Counted from the first letter of the stretch, positions 32,131 to 45,916 are shown. The stretch is 64,000 nucleotides of DNA from Cephalopachus bancanus (GCA_027257055.1 JAPVLO010001006.1:62001-126000); one strand, 5' to 3'. Numbers and translations: made by a program. Notes: generated from the sequence alone by a model not told the origin.

Positions 32131-32503
32131 TCTACCTGGCGACAATTCTGTTGGTTAGAGAAAGTCTATGTTGGAATTTTGGGGAGACAGTAGATAGAAT
32201 ATAGGGCAACCCATGGTCTCCTTCCCACCTATTATGACAAATTTTGTGGAATATATGCATATATAACATTTTCTGGGGAAAGAGTCTATAGCTTTCAGCC
32301 AATTTTCAAAGTGTCAACTCTGCCCTCATCTTAAAACTTCTGACTCACATATTGTTTGTGAACTTTTAAGCTCCTTGTCTGTTTTACCTTGTCTTCTTAC
32401 CAGATTCTCCTAAATAAGCCTTGAACAATTATTATGAATTAAATATCCGCCATATGGCCAAAGGATCTGATGCTGTGATTTGTATGATTAAAATGTTGCC
32501 CTT
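32131..32503. other. Unassigned sequence
   Basis: Nothing recognised. Confidence 0.45.
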
Positions 32504-32803
32504 GGCCGGGCATGGTGGCTTAAGCCTGTAATCCCAGCAATTTGGGAGGCTGAGGTGAGAGGATTGCCTGAGCTCAGGGGCTCGAGACCAGCCTGGGCAA
32601 CTTGGCGAGACCTTGTCTCTACAATAATTAAAAAATAATTTGCTGGGTGTGGTGATGCATGCCTTGTAGTACCAGCTACTTTGAAGGCTGAGGCAGAAGG
32701 ATCACCTGAGTCCAGCAGGTCAAGGCTGCAATGGCCGTGAGTGTGCCACTGCACTCCAGCCTGGGCAACAGAGTGAGACTCCGACTCCAAAAAAAAAAAA
32801 AAA
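32504..32803 (+). mobile_element. Alu
   Basis: GGCCGGGCATGGTGGCTTAAG head, A15 tail, flanked by GTTGCCCTTG and GTTGCCACTT. Confidence 0.94.
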
Positions 32804-33532
32804 GTTGCCACTTATAGGCAAACAGTTTAGTTCTGGAGTTATAGAATCACTTGACCCATGAGTTTAAGAGTACTCTGACAGTTTTATTTATCAAAGCTAA
32901 CAATATAAATGCTCTCACATTGGCTTTAGTTGTACATGACGTAGTATTTCAGTAGCCATTTCTGATACCCATTTCTCTAAAATACTGTAAAATAAAGTAT
33001 TTCTCATTTCAATTGCTCTACTTGTTGGAAATGAGATTATTTGTGGGATACATTTTTGCTCTGGAGCACTGAGGTTGAGAAGCTAAACGGATTGGTCAAT
33101 ATGCATATAGCCATAGATTTGTGGATTTTGAATATTCATAGGAAAAATCCATCATTTCTTTCTCAGGGGTATTCTGTTTTCATAAACCTGCTATGTGTAT
33201 GCAATGGCCACAGGAATGGGAAAAGGGGAATGATAGTGTCCTTGTAGCAAATGTTTGTGCCACATCTTCCCAGGCCATGAGGCATCCTCCCTTTTCTGAG
33301 AACAGTCCTCCCTTCAGAAGGGCCTGGCTGCTCAACTGTGTTAAAACACAGTTGGCAAAGCTGAGCCGGTCACATGCCTTTAGAAATTAGGATTTGGGAT
33401 TCAGAGACAGTCAGTTAAATCTTCGAAATGCTTATAACTCTACCTATAAATTTGGACTTGTAGGATGATATATCTTGCCATATATATGAGGCAGAACCGC
33501 CCTCCCCACAAAAAAACCGCAGTTTTCTTCTG
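32804..33532. other. Unassigned intergenic sequence
   Basis: No gene or repeat recognised. Confidence 0.45.
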
Positions 33533-33574
33533 GTGGGCGACACAGTGAGACTTCAACTCAAAAAAAAAAAAAAA
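33533..33574 (+). mobile_element. Extremely 5'-truncated Alu
   Basis: Only GTGGGCGACACAGTGAGACT, TCAACTC and A14. The last ~30 bases of an Alu plus tail. Confidence 0.75.
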
Positions 33575-33899
33575 TTGATGAGTTCAAACTTTGTTTTGAG
33601 CAGTGGAAAAGCATCTTAATATATGTATTGAATCAAATGGAGAGTACTTTAAAGGTGGCTGAAGTTTAAACATGTAAGAGTAGATACACAATTTTTTATG
33701 AGTAAATTTCAAGTTTTTTGCCCCCTCATATGGATAAATAAGGAAAATAATTCTGCAAAAGGGACAAAGATGAAGACTTAGGCAAGTTTTCAAAAAAAAA
33801 AAAAAACGTTAAAAAAAGATTCCCATGAGTCCTGACAGCAACTTTCCTACCGTTATTCTATTGTATACATAGATTAAATCGATTTCTTTACAACCAAAT

Positions 33900-34195
33900 C
33901 TTTTTTTAAAATTGAGTTGGAGTCTCACTTTTTGTCACCCAGGCTGGAGTGCAGTGGCACACTCACGGCCACTGAAGCCTCCACCTGCCGGGCTCAGGTG
34001 ATCCTTCTGCCTCAGTCTTCCAAGTAGCTGCAACTACAGGTACGCACAACCATGCCTGGCTAATTTTTTGATTTAATGTAGAGACAAGGGCTTGCCATGT
34101 TGTTCAGGCTGGCCTCAAACTCCTGAGCTCAGGTAATTCTCTCCCTGCCACCTCCCAAGGTGCTGGGATGGCAGGCGTGTGCCACCACACCTGAC
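33900..34195 (-). mobile_element. Alu (antisense)
   Basis: TTTTTTTAAAATTGAGTTGGAG start, ends CCACCACACCTGAC. Confidence 0.92.
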
Positions 34196-34680
34196 TTTGT
34201 TTCATTTATTTTATTTTTGCATTTAGAGGCATAATGCCTACAAGTGCCAAAGTCCAATAAACCATGTTTGAATGCGGATTCAATCATTTACCAGACAAAC
34301 ACAATAATTTGGACATACTTAAAGTATGTAGTTTATCTAAAATTTGTTATTTATTTTTTATTGTTGATGTGAAATTCAAATTTAACTGGGTTTATTTTAT
34401 TTTGCGTGGCAATATTATTTGTGACAGTTTCTTCATTTGTAAAACAAGGGTAATGATACCAAATCAGCAAAGATGTTAAAAATGTCAAGGATATCATAAA
34501 CATTATATAAAACAATTTATGAGAAATTTGTTTTTTTTCTTCATCCCTTCTATTTGTGTTGTATGTATAATGCAAGAGGGTTTTGCTTACAAAGTTCAAC
34601 ATTATAAAGCTTTCTAAATATGCTGAACTTTTGTTTACCCTTTTAACAGAGTAATACCTAGGTGAAATGACTTAATGGAA
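34196..34680. other. Unassigned AT-rich sequence
   Basis: No supported feature. Confidence 0.45.
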
Positions 34681-35402
34681 AAAAAGGTTTATAACTCCAG
34701 TCAGGATAGCCATCATCAATAACTCAAAAAACAACAGATACTGGAGAATGTGGGGAAAAGGGGACACTTCTACACTGTTGGTGGGAGTGTAAGCTAGTAC
34801 AGCCTCTGTGGAAAACAGAGATACAATTCCTAAAAGATCTAAAAATCGACCTTCCATACAACTCTCCAATCTCCCTACTAGGAATGTACCCAGAAGAACT
34901 CAAATCACTCTTTGAAAAAGATACTGGCATATGTATGTTTATTGCAGCATTGTTCACAGTAGCAAAAACAGGGAACTAACTGTACTGCCATCAAAAGAGG
35001 ACTGGATAAAAAAATGTGGTACATATACATGATGGAATATTATGCAGCCACAAAGAAGGACAAAATCATGAACCTTGCAGCAACCGGAATGGACTGAGAG
35101 TCTATAATACTGAGTGATCTATCACAGAAACAAAGAACTGAGTATCATGTGTTCTTATAAGCAGACCTTGAACAATTATCGTAATACTATAAAAAAAGGA
35201 TTGGCAGTAGTGGGAAATTGCTGGTGGGGGAAGGAGTGGAGGCGGGATTGGAAGTAGTGGGAATCTGCTGAGGTAGGTGGGGGGCACACCTCATCAACAA
35301 GAGTGCTTGCATAATGAACATTCGTGTACTTAACCCTGAATTGTACCCCACATCTTTATAATAAAAAAAAATTAAAAGAGAAGAAAAGAAAAAAAAAAGA
35401 AA
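34681..35402 (+). mobile_element. L1 3' end
   Basis: TCCAGTCAGGATAGCCATCA through ACTAGGAATGTACCCAGAAG and GAACTGAGTATCATG to an A-rich tail (35360-35402). ORF2 C-terminal region and 3' UTR, heavily mutated. Confidence 0.88.
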
Positions 35403-35559
35403 AGGTTTATAGAGCAGTGGATTATTTTATTGTAGAACACGTAATGGAGAAATGTTTTATAGCTTTTATGCAATGATGCCTCTATTCCTGAATTAGGTAA
35501 TTTTGAAGGGGGCATATTTTAATCTACCTGATTCCACCAGGGCACTCTGTCTCAGGATA

Positions 35560-35640
35560 GTCTAATATTTATTTTTACTAAACGTCTACTATGTGCCAGA
35601 CATATACCAAGTTCTCAGTTATGGACAAATTAGTTTCCAG
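35560..35640 (+). repeat. Possible L2-like fragment
   Basis: CTAAACGTCTACTATGTGCCAGACATATACC is the common L2-type phrase. Short and uncertain. Confidence 0.4.
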
Positions 35641-35659
35641 TTGCAACCAGCATCTCCCC

Positions 35660-36037
35660 ATCTGGTCTTTCCCACATCCTACAAAAAGAAATGAAAAGAA
35701 CTGAAATGGAAAACAACAATAAGAAAAATCCCATTGAAAAGTAGGCAAAGGACATGAACAGACAGACACTTCTCAACAGATGACACATGAGCAGCCTCAC
35801 TCATGATCAGACATGCAAATCAAAACTACAATGAGATACCACCTAACAGCAGTAAGGATGGCTATCATTAATAAGTCACAAAACAACAGGTTCTAGCATG
35901 GCTGAGGGGAAAGGGGGATGCTTCTGCATTGTTGGTAGGAATGTGAGCCAGTTCAAGTTCTATGGACAGCAGTGTGGTGAGTTCTCAAATACCAAAAAGT
36001 GAGCTGCCACACGATCCAGCAATTCTTCTCCTGAGAA
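35660..36037 (+). mobile_element. L1 fragment, interrupted by a mariner-like element
   Basis: CCCATTGAAAAGTAGGCAAAGGAC and CTACAATGAGATACCACCTAAC are L1 ORF2 C-terminal blocks. The L1 sequence ends where the mariner element begins. Confidence 0.8.
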
Positions 36038-36039
36038 TA

Positions 36040-36587
36040 CGAGGTCCAACAATTAGGTCTGCAAACCATGCTAGAAAAAGTGCTACTACCTACACCTCAT
36101 TGCTGAGTATCACTGTTGTAACTGTCAAGGTTCTCCCCTTGGGAGGCTATGCACAAACGTCAGTGCCTAGTACACCCGTCAAAGCAATTTTGGAACTGTT
36201 TTTTTCTGTAATGGCCATCAGAGCTGTCACCGTTATTTGTGGAGGTCTGACCATTAAGTTCACGAACTTGCCACTGTACACTTAGGTTGGCAGCACTGTA
36301 CAAATGACTGTATTGGAACACCCTCCCTACTCACCTGATCTAGCCCCCAATGACTTTTTTCTTTTCCCAAAGATAAATGAAGTATTGAAAGGAAGACATT
36401 TGATGAGATTCAGGACATCAAGGGAAAGACGACAATGGCTCTGATGGCCATTCCAGAAAAAGAGTTCCAAAACTGCTTTGGCGGGTGAACTAGAAACTGA
36501 CGTTGGAGGGCTTCCCAGGGTGAAACTCAGCAATGAGTATGAAGCACTTTTTCTAGGATGGTTCACGAACCTAATTGTTATACCTCG
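36040..36587 (+). mobile_element. Mariner-like element with fold-back left arm
   Basis: Terminal CGAGGT...ACCTCG flanked by TA on both sides (36038-36039, 36588-36589), as for Tc1/mariner. A degenerate transposase C-terminus on + includes YSPDLAPNDFFLFPK (about 36328-36372) and later a KEFQNCF block. The left 190 bases (36040-36232) are the inverted counterpart of the right end (36427-36587). A second, more canonical-looking 5' terminal repeat (GAGGTCTGACCATTAAGTTC) lies internally at 36243. The element is non-autonomous. The family cannot be named by eye. Confidence 0.82.
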
Positions 36588-36589
36588 TA

Positions 36590-36650
36590 TATACAATATG
36601 TATATATAAGTATACAATATGTGTACGTATACACGTAGACATAGGCGCAT
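36590..36650. repeat. TA/ATGT-rich simple repeat
   Basis: Imperfect ATACAATATGTATATATAAG-type repeats immediately after the mariner element. Confidence 0.7.
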
Positions 36651-37377
36651 ATGTTCGTAAGTCAGCAAATTAAATAATGTAGATTAAATGAACAAATTTC
36701 TAGAAAGACAAAACTGAAAAAACCATCTCAAGAAGAAATAGAAAATCTGAATAATGTATAACAATAAAAAGACTGATTAATAATTTTTAAAAAGCAAAGT
36801 TAGGTTCAGATTGATTCGCAGGTACAATTCTGCCAGCCGTTTAAAGAAGAATTCACACGTCACAAACGCTTCCAAAAAATAGAAAAGGAGGGAAGCCTTT
36901 TCAGTTCATTCTATGGGGCCAGTTTTACCTTGATGGAAAAGAGAACAACAACAACAACAAAAATCAAAAAAAGAAAACTGCAAAACAGCATCTATATTAA
37001 TATAGATTAAAAATTCCTCAACAAAACGCTAGCAAATCAAACCCAACAACATATAATAAGGATTTCATATTATGATTAAGTGGGATCACACACATTCTAA
37101 ACACAGGGTGGGTTTAGTATCTGAATATCAATTAATGTAATATGTCATATCAATAGAATAAAAGCTAAAAACCAGATTATTTCCATAAAGCAAAAAAAAA
37201 TTGACAAAAATAAAAAACCATTCACGAGAGAAAAAAATACCTCAACAACTTAGGAATGCAGGGGACCTTCCACAACCAGATAAAGAGCATCTATGAACAA
37301 ATCAGAACTAATAATCTAAAGTAAAAGACTCAATGTGTTCCCTCTATGGTCAGAAACAAAGAAAGAATATAATCTCT

Positions 37378-37673
<296 letters not shown>

Positions 37674-37675
37674 GA

Positions 37676-37855
37676 AGCCATTGCTAGTCCATCGCCGCCA
37701 TTGCCTTACTAGACTCTGGTATGGCCATGTGCTCTTTGAGCTATGACTGTTGCTATGCTTTCTGCTTTGGCCCCCTTCCCTGCCTTGGGGAGGTGAATCT
37801 CCTCTTTCTTTCTCTAATTTACCTTTTAAATAAACGATATTTTCTAACCAAAAAA
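37676..37855 (+). repeat. Recurring ~170-bp module, copy B
   Basis: GCCATTGC...ACTAGACTCTGGTATGGCC, GTGCTCTTTGAGC, CCCTGCCTTGGGGAGGTGAA, CT-rich, then TTTTAAATAAACGATATTTT and CTAACC followed by A9. Ends like a polyadenylated unit. L1 sequence resumes immediately after, and AGAATATAATCTCT / AGAATTAAGTTCTC flank the Alu plus module as a possible shared TSD. Confidence 0.65.
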
Positions 37856-38961
37856 AAAGAATTAAGTTCTCACCACTTCTATTCTACATTATACTAGAGA
37901 TTCTGCAAGGGCAATAAGACAAGAAATGAAGCAAAGGCAATGACAAAGCTACTAGAACTAGTAAACCAATTCAGCAAGGTTGCAGGATATAAACATCAAT
38001 TGCATTTCTATATACTACAAATGAACTCTCTGAAAATAAAACTAAGAAAACAATTTTGTTTACAATAGCATTGAAATGAAATATTTAGTAATTAATTTAA
38101 CAAAAGCAATACAAATCCCATGATCAGATAACTATAAAGCATGGCTGAAAGAAATTAAAGAAGATCTAAGCAGATGTAAAGACATTATATGTTCATAAGT
38201 CAGAAGACTTACTATAGTTAAAATAGCCTTATTTCAAAATTGACCTCTAGATTCCACACACTCACAATCAAAATCCCAGCTAGATTTCTTACAAAAATTG
38301 ACACACCAATCCTAAAATTCATATGGAAATTCAGGAATTCAGAATAACTACAATAATTTTGAAAAAGAATAACAAAGTTGGAGGACTCATATTTCCTAAT
38401 GTCAAAACTTACCACAGGGCAACCTCTTTGGATCCCTCCCACTGCGAGAGCTTTTCTGTCCTCTCAATGAATCCTGCTTTCTAAAAACAACAACAACAAC
38501 AAAACTTAGCACAGAACTATAGTAATAAAGACAGTGTGGTGGCACTGGTAGGTATAAGGCTAGATATACAGATTAGTAGAATATAACTGAGATCCCAGAA
38601 ATAAACCCAGACATTTATAGCCAGTTGGGTTTTTTTGTTTGTTTGTTTTTAACAAGAATAGTCTTTTGGACATGAGTTCTGGGACAACTGGCTATCCATA
38701 TTGAAAAGAGTAAAGTTGGAAGTCTTCCTTATACCATACTCAAAAATCAACCCCAAATGGATCATAGATCTAAATTTAAGAGCCCAAAATATAAATCTAA
38801 AAATCTTAGAAAATAATATTACAGTAACTCTTCATGAACTCAGGTTGTATAACTGTCTTAGATAGTATACAAAAGCACACATGGCAAAAGAAAAAATACA
38901 TTATTGGACTTTATAAAAGCTTAAAATTTTCTGCTTTAAAGTACATGAAAATGAAAAGACT

Positions 38962-39199
38962 ATTGCCTGAGCCCAAGTGTTTGAGATCAGCCCAGGCAAT
39001 TTGGCAACCTCATCTCTAACATAAATCAGAAAATTAGCTGGGTGTGGTAGTGCATGCCTGTAATTCCAGCTACTTGGAAGGCTGAGGCAGAAGGATCACC
39101 TGAGCAGAGCAGACTGAGCCTGCAGTGGCCACTGCAGTATGAGTATGCCACTGCACCCTGGCCTGGGCAACAGAGTGAGACTTCGGCTAAAAAAAAAAA
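38962..39199 (+). mobile_element. Alu, 5'-truncated, in L1
   Basis: Begins ATTGCCTGAGCCCAAGTGTT and ends A11 followed by a G-rich stretch. Confidence 0.88.
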
Positions 39200-39301
39200 A
39201 GGGGGTGGGGGGAAATGAAAAGAAGAAACACAGAATGGGAGAAAATATTTGCCAACCATACCAATCCTGGTATGAAACATGCGTTTAGAATATATAAAGT
39301 T

Positions 39302-39560
39302 CGCCTTGGGAGGCTGAGGTGAGTGGATTGCCTGAGCCCGCGGGTTCGAGACCCGCCTGGGCAACTTGGTGAGACCTCATCTCTACAATAAATCAAAAAA
39401 TTAACTGGGCGTGGTAGCGCGCACCTGTAATTCCAGCTACTTGGAAGGCTGAGGCGGAAGGAATGCCGGAGCCCCAGCAGGTCGAGGCTGCAGTGGCCAG
39501 GAGCAGCCACTGCACTCCAGTCTGGGCGACAGAGTGAGACTCCAACTCAAAAAAAAAAAA
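39302..39560 (+). mobile_element. Young-type Alu, 5'-truncated, 15-bp TSD
   Basis: TSD AGAATATATAAAGTT at 39287-39301 and 39561-39575. Starts within the left monomer at CGCCTTGGGAGG, so the truncation happened at insertion. Perfect GCGGGTTCGAGACCCGC at 39340-39356. Confidence 0.96.
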
Positions 39561-39956
39561 AGAATATATAAAGTTTTATACAACTCAGTAATAGAATGCC
39601 AATAATCCAATGAAAAATAGAATCTAAATGTACATTTCTTCAAAGATGTATAAATGGCCAATAAGATCTTTACAACAAACAAGCTTAACATTATTAGCAA
39701 TTAGGAAAAGTTAAATCAAAACTATAAGGAGATACCATTTTATACCCATTAGGATATAGTAATTAATTTAACAAAAGCCATTTTCCATTAAAAATGGAAA
39801 ATAACCAATGTTGATGAGAATTTGGAGAAATTAGAACTCATTTGCATTTCTGGTAAGAATACAACATGGTGTAGTTGCTACGGAAAACAGTATGATGGTT
39901 CCTCAAAAAATTAAACATAGAATTAACATTTGATTTAGCGATTCTACTTCTGAGTA

Positions 39957-39985
39957 TACACACACACACACACGCACACATACAA
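39957..39985. repeat. (CA)n microsatellite
   Basis: TATACACACACACACACACG and CACACATAC. Confidence 0.9.
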
Positions 39986-40247
39986 AGGCGGGAACGAGAT
40001 CAGATATTTGTGCGTCATTGTTCGTGGCATCATGATACACAATAGTGTGTATAGCACAAATACCCATCAACGGATGAATGAATCACAAAATGAGGTATAC
40101 GGATAAGACGAAATCTTATCCAGCAAGAAAAAGAAATGAGGTACTGATACATGCTGCAGCATGGCTGAATAAACAGAGTCAGACACAGAAGGCCACATAC
40201 TTTATGATTTTCTTTCTGTGAAATGACAAGAATAGGTGAATCTCTAG

Positions 40248-40775
40248 CAGGGTTCCCCAACGGTATCGGTCCTTGGCCTATTAGGAACCTGGCCGCACAG
40301 CAGATGAACAGCGGGTGAGTGAGCAAAGCTTCATCAGTACTTACAGCCGCGCCCCATCACTTAAATTACCACCTGAACTCCGCCTCCCGTCAAATCAGCA
40401 GTGAAAAGCCTGCTTCCCTTTCCAGCATCCTACCTTTGTGAAGCAGGGTTTTCTGCAGTGACAGCAACCAAAACGAGATTACAGAGTAGACTGGACATAA
40501 GCAACGTACTTCGGGTGTCACTGTCTCCCATCATCCCCAGATGGGACTGTCTATTCACAGGAAAACAAGCCCAGGGCTCCTACTGATTCTGCATTGTGGT
40601 GAGTTGTATAATGATTTCATTATATATTGCAATGTAATAATAATAGAAATAAAGTGCATGATAAATATAATGCACTCGAATCATCCCCAAACCGCCACCC
40701 CACCCCCGCCGAATCCATAGAAAAATTGTCTTGCACGAAACTGGTCCCTGATACCAAAAAGTCTGGGTATCCCTG
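40248..40775 (+). mobile_element. hAT element of Charlie/MER1 type with transposase remnant
   Basis: Terminal repeats CAGGGTTCCCCAAC (left) and the inverse of CAGGGATACCCAGAC (right). 8-bp TSD ATCTCTAG (40240-40247) and ATCTATAG (40776-40783), 7 of 8 matching, inside L1 sequence that reads through if the element is removed. Left-end blocks GGCCGCACAGCAGATGAACA and CTTCATCAGTACTTACAGCC are of the MER1/Charlie3 type. The + strand frame at 40401-40586 includes FPASYLCEAGFSAVTATKTR, the hAT C-terminal dimerisation region. Only the transposase end remains. Confidence 0.88.
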
Positions 40776-41035
40776 ATCTATAGAGACAGAAAGTAAACTC
40801 ATGGTTTCCGGAGGTGTGGGTAGGGGAGAATGAGGAGTGGCTGTTGTTAGGCCAGAAGTTTCTTTTAGAGGTGAGAAAAATATTCTAAAGTTGATTGCAG
40901 TGATGAGTACACAACTCTGTTCACGTACTAAAACCCATTGAATTGTACACTTGAAATTGATAGGATGTGGTATCCATTTTTTATTATGTTTGAATTATAT
41001 TTCAATAAAGCTGTAACAAAGATAAGCAGAGCCTA

Positions 41036-41395
41036 GATCTCTGAGGAAGAATCCAGTTTCCCACGTCCCCACACACATATGGACTGCTTCAGATTGTTGT
41101 GGGTAACTAGGCAAGGAAAATATAATTGTTTTGTGGTATGCAAGGAGAGAAAATGAGACAGGTGCTTCCCTCTTTCTACGGATTCCTGGTAGAGTGCTTT
41201 TGGAGGAGTGTCTAGTAACAAAACAAGATGACTGCAGATGGAGAGACAAGGCAGCGTGTATCAACAGGGAGAAATCCTGATGGGGAACCCACCCAGGTAC
41301 CCACATCCTGACATATATGCATGCATGGGGAGATTTAAAAATCCCAAACAGCAGAGACCAAAATAAAATTAGGTCAACATACATGCCAAGGACAC
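41036..41395. other. Unassigned sequence between L1s
   Basis: No supported gene or repeat. Confidence 0.45.
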
Positions 41396-42294
41396 ACACT
41401 GGGAAAGGATTCTCTTCAATAAATGGTGCTAGGAAAACTGGGTATCATTCATCCACATGCAGACGAGTGAAGTTAGACCCCTATCTCTCACCTTATGGAA
41501 AAATCAACTCAAAATTAATTAAATATTTAAACATAAGACCCCAAACTATAAATGTACCAGGAAAAAAAACCAAAACAAAACAGGAAATTCTTCAGGACAT
41601 TGATCTAAGCAAAGATTTTGTGGCTAAACTTCAAAATCATAGGCAACAAAAACAAAAATAGACAAACGTGATGGTATTAACCGAAAAGGTTCTGCATTCA
41701 AAGATGCAATCAACAGAGTGAAGAGACAACCTGTACAATGGGAGAAAATATTTGCAAATTATTCATCTGACATCGGATTAAGTATCCAGAATATACAAGT
41801 AATTCAGTAGCAAAAATACCCAATAATTCCGTTAAAAAGTAGGCAAAAGGTCTGAATAAACTTTTTCAGTAGAAGACATACACATAACCAACAGTTATGT
41901 GAAAAAAGATTCAACATCACTAATCATCAGAGAAATGCAAATCAAAACCACCATGAAATATCTCACACCATTTAGAATGGCTATCATCAAAAGGACAAAA
42001 ATATAAGAGATGCTGGTGAGGAAGTGGAGAAAAGGGCACTCATACCCTGTTGATAGGAATGTAAATTAGTACAGCCACTATGGAAAACAGTATGAAGGTT
42101 TTTTTAAAAATAAAAATAGAACTACCATCTGATTCAGCAATTTCATTACTGGGCATCCACCCAAAAGAAAGGAAATCAGCATATCGAAAAGATGTCTGCA
42201 TCCCATGTTTATTGTAACACTATACAAAATAGCCAAGATACAGAAGCAACCTAAAAGTCCATCATTAGATGGATCGATAAAGAAAAAGGTAGTG

Positions 42295-42584
42295 CCGGGC
42301 ACGGTGGCTCAAACCTGTAATCCCAGCACTTTGGGAGGTGGAGGCAAGAGGATTGCCTGAGCTCAAGGGTTCGAGACCAGCCTGAGCAACATGGCAAGAC
42401 CTCGTCTCTACATTAACTCAAAAATCTAGCAGGGCATGGTGGCACATGACTGTGGTTCCAGCTATTTGGAAGGCTGAGGCAGAAGGATCACCTGAACCCA
42501 GCTGGTTGAGGTTGCAGTGGTTGCCATGAGTATGCCACTGCACTCCAGCCTTGCTGACAGAGTGAGACTCTGATTCAAAAAAAG
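42295..42584 (+). mobile_element. Alu in L1
   Basis: GCCGGGCACGGTGGCTCAAAC head. AAAAGGTAGTG flanks both sides (42284-42294 and about 42586-42596). Confidence 0.94.
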
Positions 42585-42790
42585 GAAAAGGTAGTGTATG
42601 TACTCAATAAAATACTATTTTCACCATCAAAAGGAATACAATCCTGTCATTTGTGGCAACACGATGAGCCTGGAGGGACATTATGTGAAGCAAATAAGTC
42701 AGACACAGAAACATAAACATCACACGTTCACTCATACGTGGAAGCTAAAAGAACTGAGCTCACAGAAGTAAAGTAGAATTATGGTTATCA

Positions 42791-43080
42791 GCCGGGCTCG
42801 GTGGCTCAGCCTGTAATCCCGCGCCTTTGGGAGGCTGAGGTGAGTGGATTGTCTGAGCCCGCAGGTTCGAGACCCGCCTGGGCAGGCGAGACCTCACCTC
42901 TACAATAAATCAAAAAATTAGCTGGGCGTGGTAGCGCATGCCTGTAATTCTGGTTACTTGGAAGGCTGAGGCGGAAGGATCGCCGGAGCCCAGCAGGTTG
43001 AGGCTGCGGTGGCTGGGAGCGGCCACTGCACTTCAGTCTGGGCGACAGAGTGAGACTCCAACTCAAAAAACAAAAAAAAG
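42791..43080 (+). mobile_element. Young-type Alu in L1
   Basis: TSD AATTATGGTTATCA (42777-42790) and AATTATGGTAATCA (43081-43094). GGGCAGGCGAGACC sub-variant. Confidence 0.96.
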
Positions 43081-43385
43081 AATTATGGTAATCAGAGGAT
43101 GAGTAGAGGAGGGGGAGGGGGGATGGGGAGAGTCTGGTCAAGGGATCTTACAACTAGACAGGAAGAGTAAGATCTAGTGCTCTGCGTGGCTAATTATAAT
43201 TTATTGTATATTTTCCAAAACTAGAAGGAAGGGTTTTGAATGTCCACAACACAAAGAAATGATACAAGTTTGAGGTGATATGCAAATTACCCTGATCTGA
43301 GCATTCCATGCTGTATATTCATATCAAAATATCACTGTATCCCATAAATATGTGCAGCTATTACAAGTTAGCTAAAACTGAGAGG

Positions 43386-44780
43386 AACAAATAACTCAAG
43401 GAATAAAAGACTAGCATTATGAAAGAGTTCTGCAGACCTCCAGACCAGAACCATGGATTTCACTCGCAAATGACAAAACATCACCGAAAGCCAGGAGGAA
43501 CAGTTTCGTTTGTCACTGACGAAAAAGTGACAGTCACAGACCAAAGGGAATGAGGAACGGAGGCGCAGGAGGACTGCTGTCCACTCCACGAGTAACTGTG
43601 ATGCTAAGCAAGTTTACTCCTGCACTTAAACAGCATTCTGGGAAGAAGGGCGGAATAAGACCCTTAGAGATAAGAAAATTCACATTTTGAATTGATGAAG
43701 TTTAAACTCTGAAACAGTAGGATTTTAGAATCTGAATGCACCTGGAAGAGACATAGTTTTAAGCCCGAAAGAACTAAGTTATCATGAATGCTTCAGATTA
43801 TTTTTTCTTTTCCTCCTATTAGATGGAAAGCGTTGTTGGTAAGCTATTGAGTTCAATTAAAGAAAACAGAAAAAATTACATTCCCTCATCACTATGTCAA
43901 AATGAGTAAACTTCAAACTCCCTACCATCCATTAAGGAAACAGCTTTCAAAGAACGGTCATGAGGGGGCAGGATTTCCATTCTGAAGTGGGAAGAACCAG
44001 ACTGAAGTAGTGAAGAAGCAATGGGCTGAAAGTGAGCATGCCTTGGACTGAGTGTGGTGATGCCATTCCCTGGCTATGTGACTTTGGACAATGTGACGGA
44101 ATTTTTTGGAACTCATTGCCTGGCCTGAAAGGGAATTGAATGAGATAACTCGCAAGGTTTCTTCCAGCTCTAAAACACTTGCTCTCTTGTGTTCCCAGTG
44201 GGAAATGTCGGCCACTTCCTGACCAAGTTGAAATAGGCATTGTCTTTCAAGAGAAAGAACCTTCTTCTCCTTTGGCCAGTTCCCTGGAAACTGGGCCAGA
44301 CAGACAGACATAAAGTGCAATTGCCTGGCATTTGCTGCTGGTTCCTGTTTTTGCAGCCACATTTTGCAATTAGCTCAGGAATCTGTACATCACCATGACA
44401 GACTGAACAGTAAAAAAAAGACTCTGGACAATGAAAACAAACCAAGAATGACTTATGTGAGGCTTAACACTAAGGAGGCGTGGTGCTGACTCATTACGCC
44501 TCCCATTAAGTTGTATTTGCTTTGGTGCTTTTCCCTCAAAGAGTAATTTTAAAAAATACTTTCTGATTTCCTTTGGAGTTTCGGCAATAAAGAACCCTAA
44601 TGTGCTCTTACATATCTTAACTCGTGCAGGTGGAAATAAAAACACAGTAATTTTTCCCTTTAATTCCAGTGGGAATATTTGTTGCTTCATTCTGTCATTA
44701 CCAATGAACTCCCTAAGTTGTCAAGTAAATGGGATTCAATCTGCTTCTACTGCCAAACACAGTGGAAAACGTAAATTTGA
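43386..44780. other. Unassigned, with a possible MIR core
   Basis: 43985-44175 (GCTATGTGACTTTGGACAATGT, GAATTGAATGAGATAACTCG) has MIR-like order on +. The rest has no recognised repeat. Long open frames here on the minus strand have no recognisable domain. Confidence 0.45.
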
Positions 44781-44782
44781 GT

Positions 44783-44865
<83 letters not shown>
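44781..44865. repeat. (TC)n(TG)n compound microsatellite
   Basis: About 20 TC units (44781-44820) pass directly into about 22 TG units (44821-44865). Explains overlapping open frames with Ser-Leu and Cys-Val repeats. Confidence 0.98.

Positions 44866-45916
<1,051 letters not shown>

Larger units (their letters stand above)
41396..43385 (+). mobile_element. L1 3' half, split by two Alus
   Basis: Starts at the ORF2 block TCAATAAATGGTGCTAGGAA. Continues through ATCACTAATCATCAGAGAAA and GAAGTGGAGAAAAGGGCACT to the 3' UTR (TGGTAATCAGAGGATG... to about 43385). Alus at 42295-42584 and 42791-43080. Decayed. Confidence 0.87.

Noticed and set aside
43958..44445. Minus-strand frames of 91-134 codons
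   Set aside because: Overlapping frames in unassigned sequence, without domain, splice context or codon pattern. Chance open frames.
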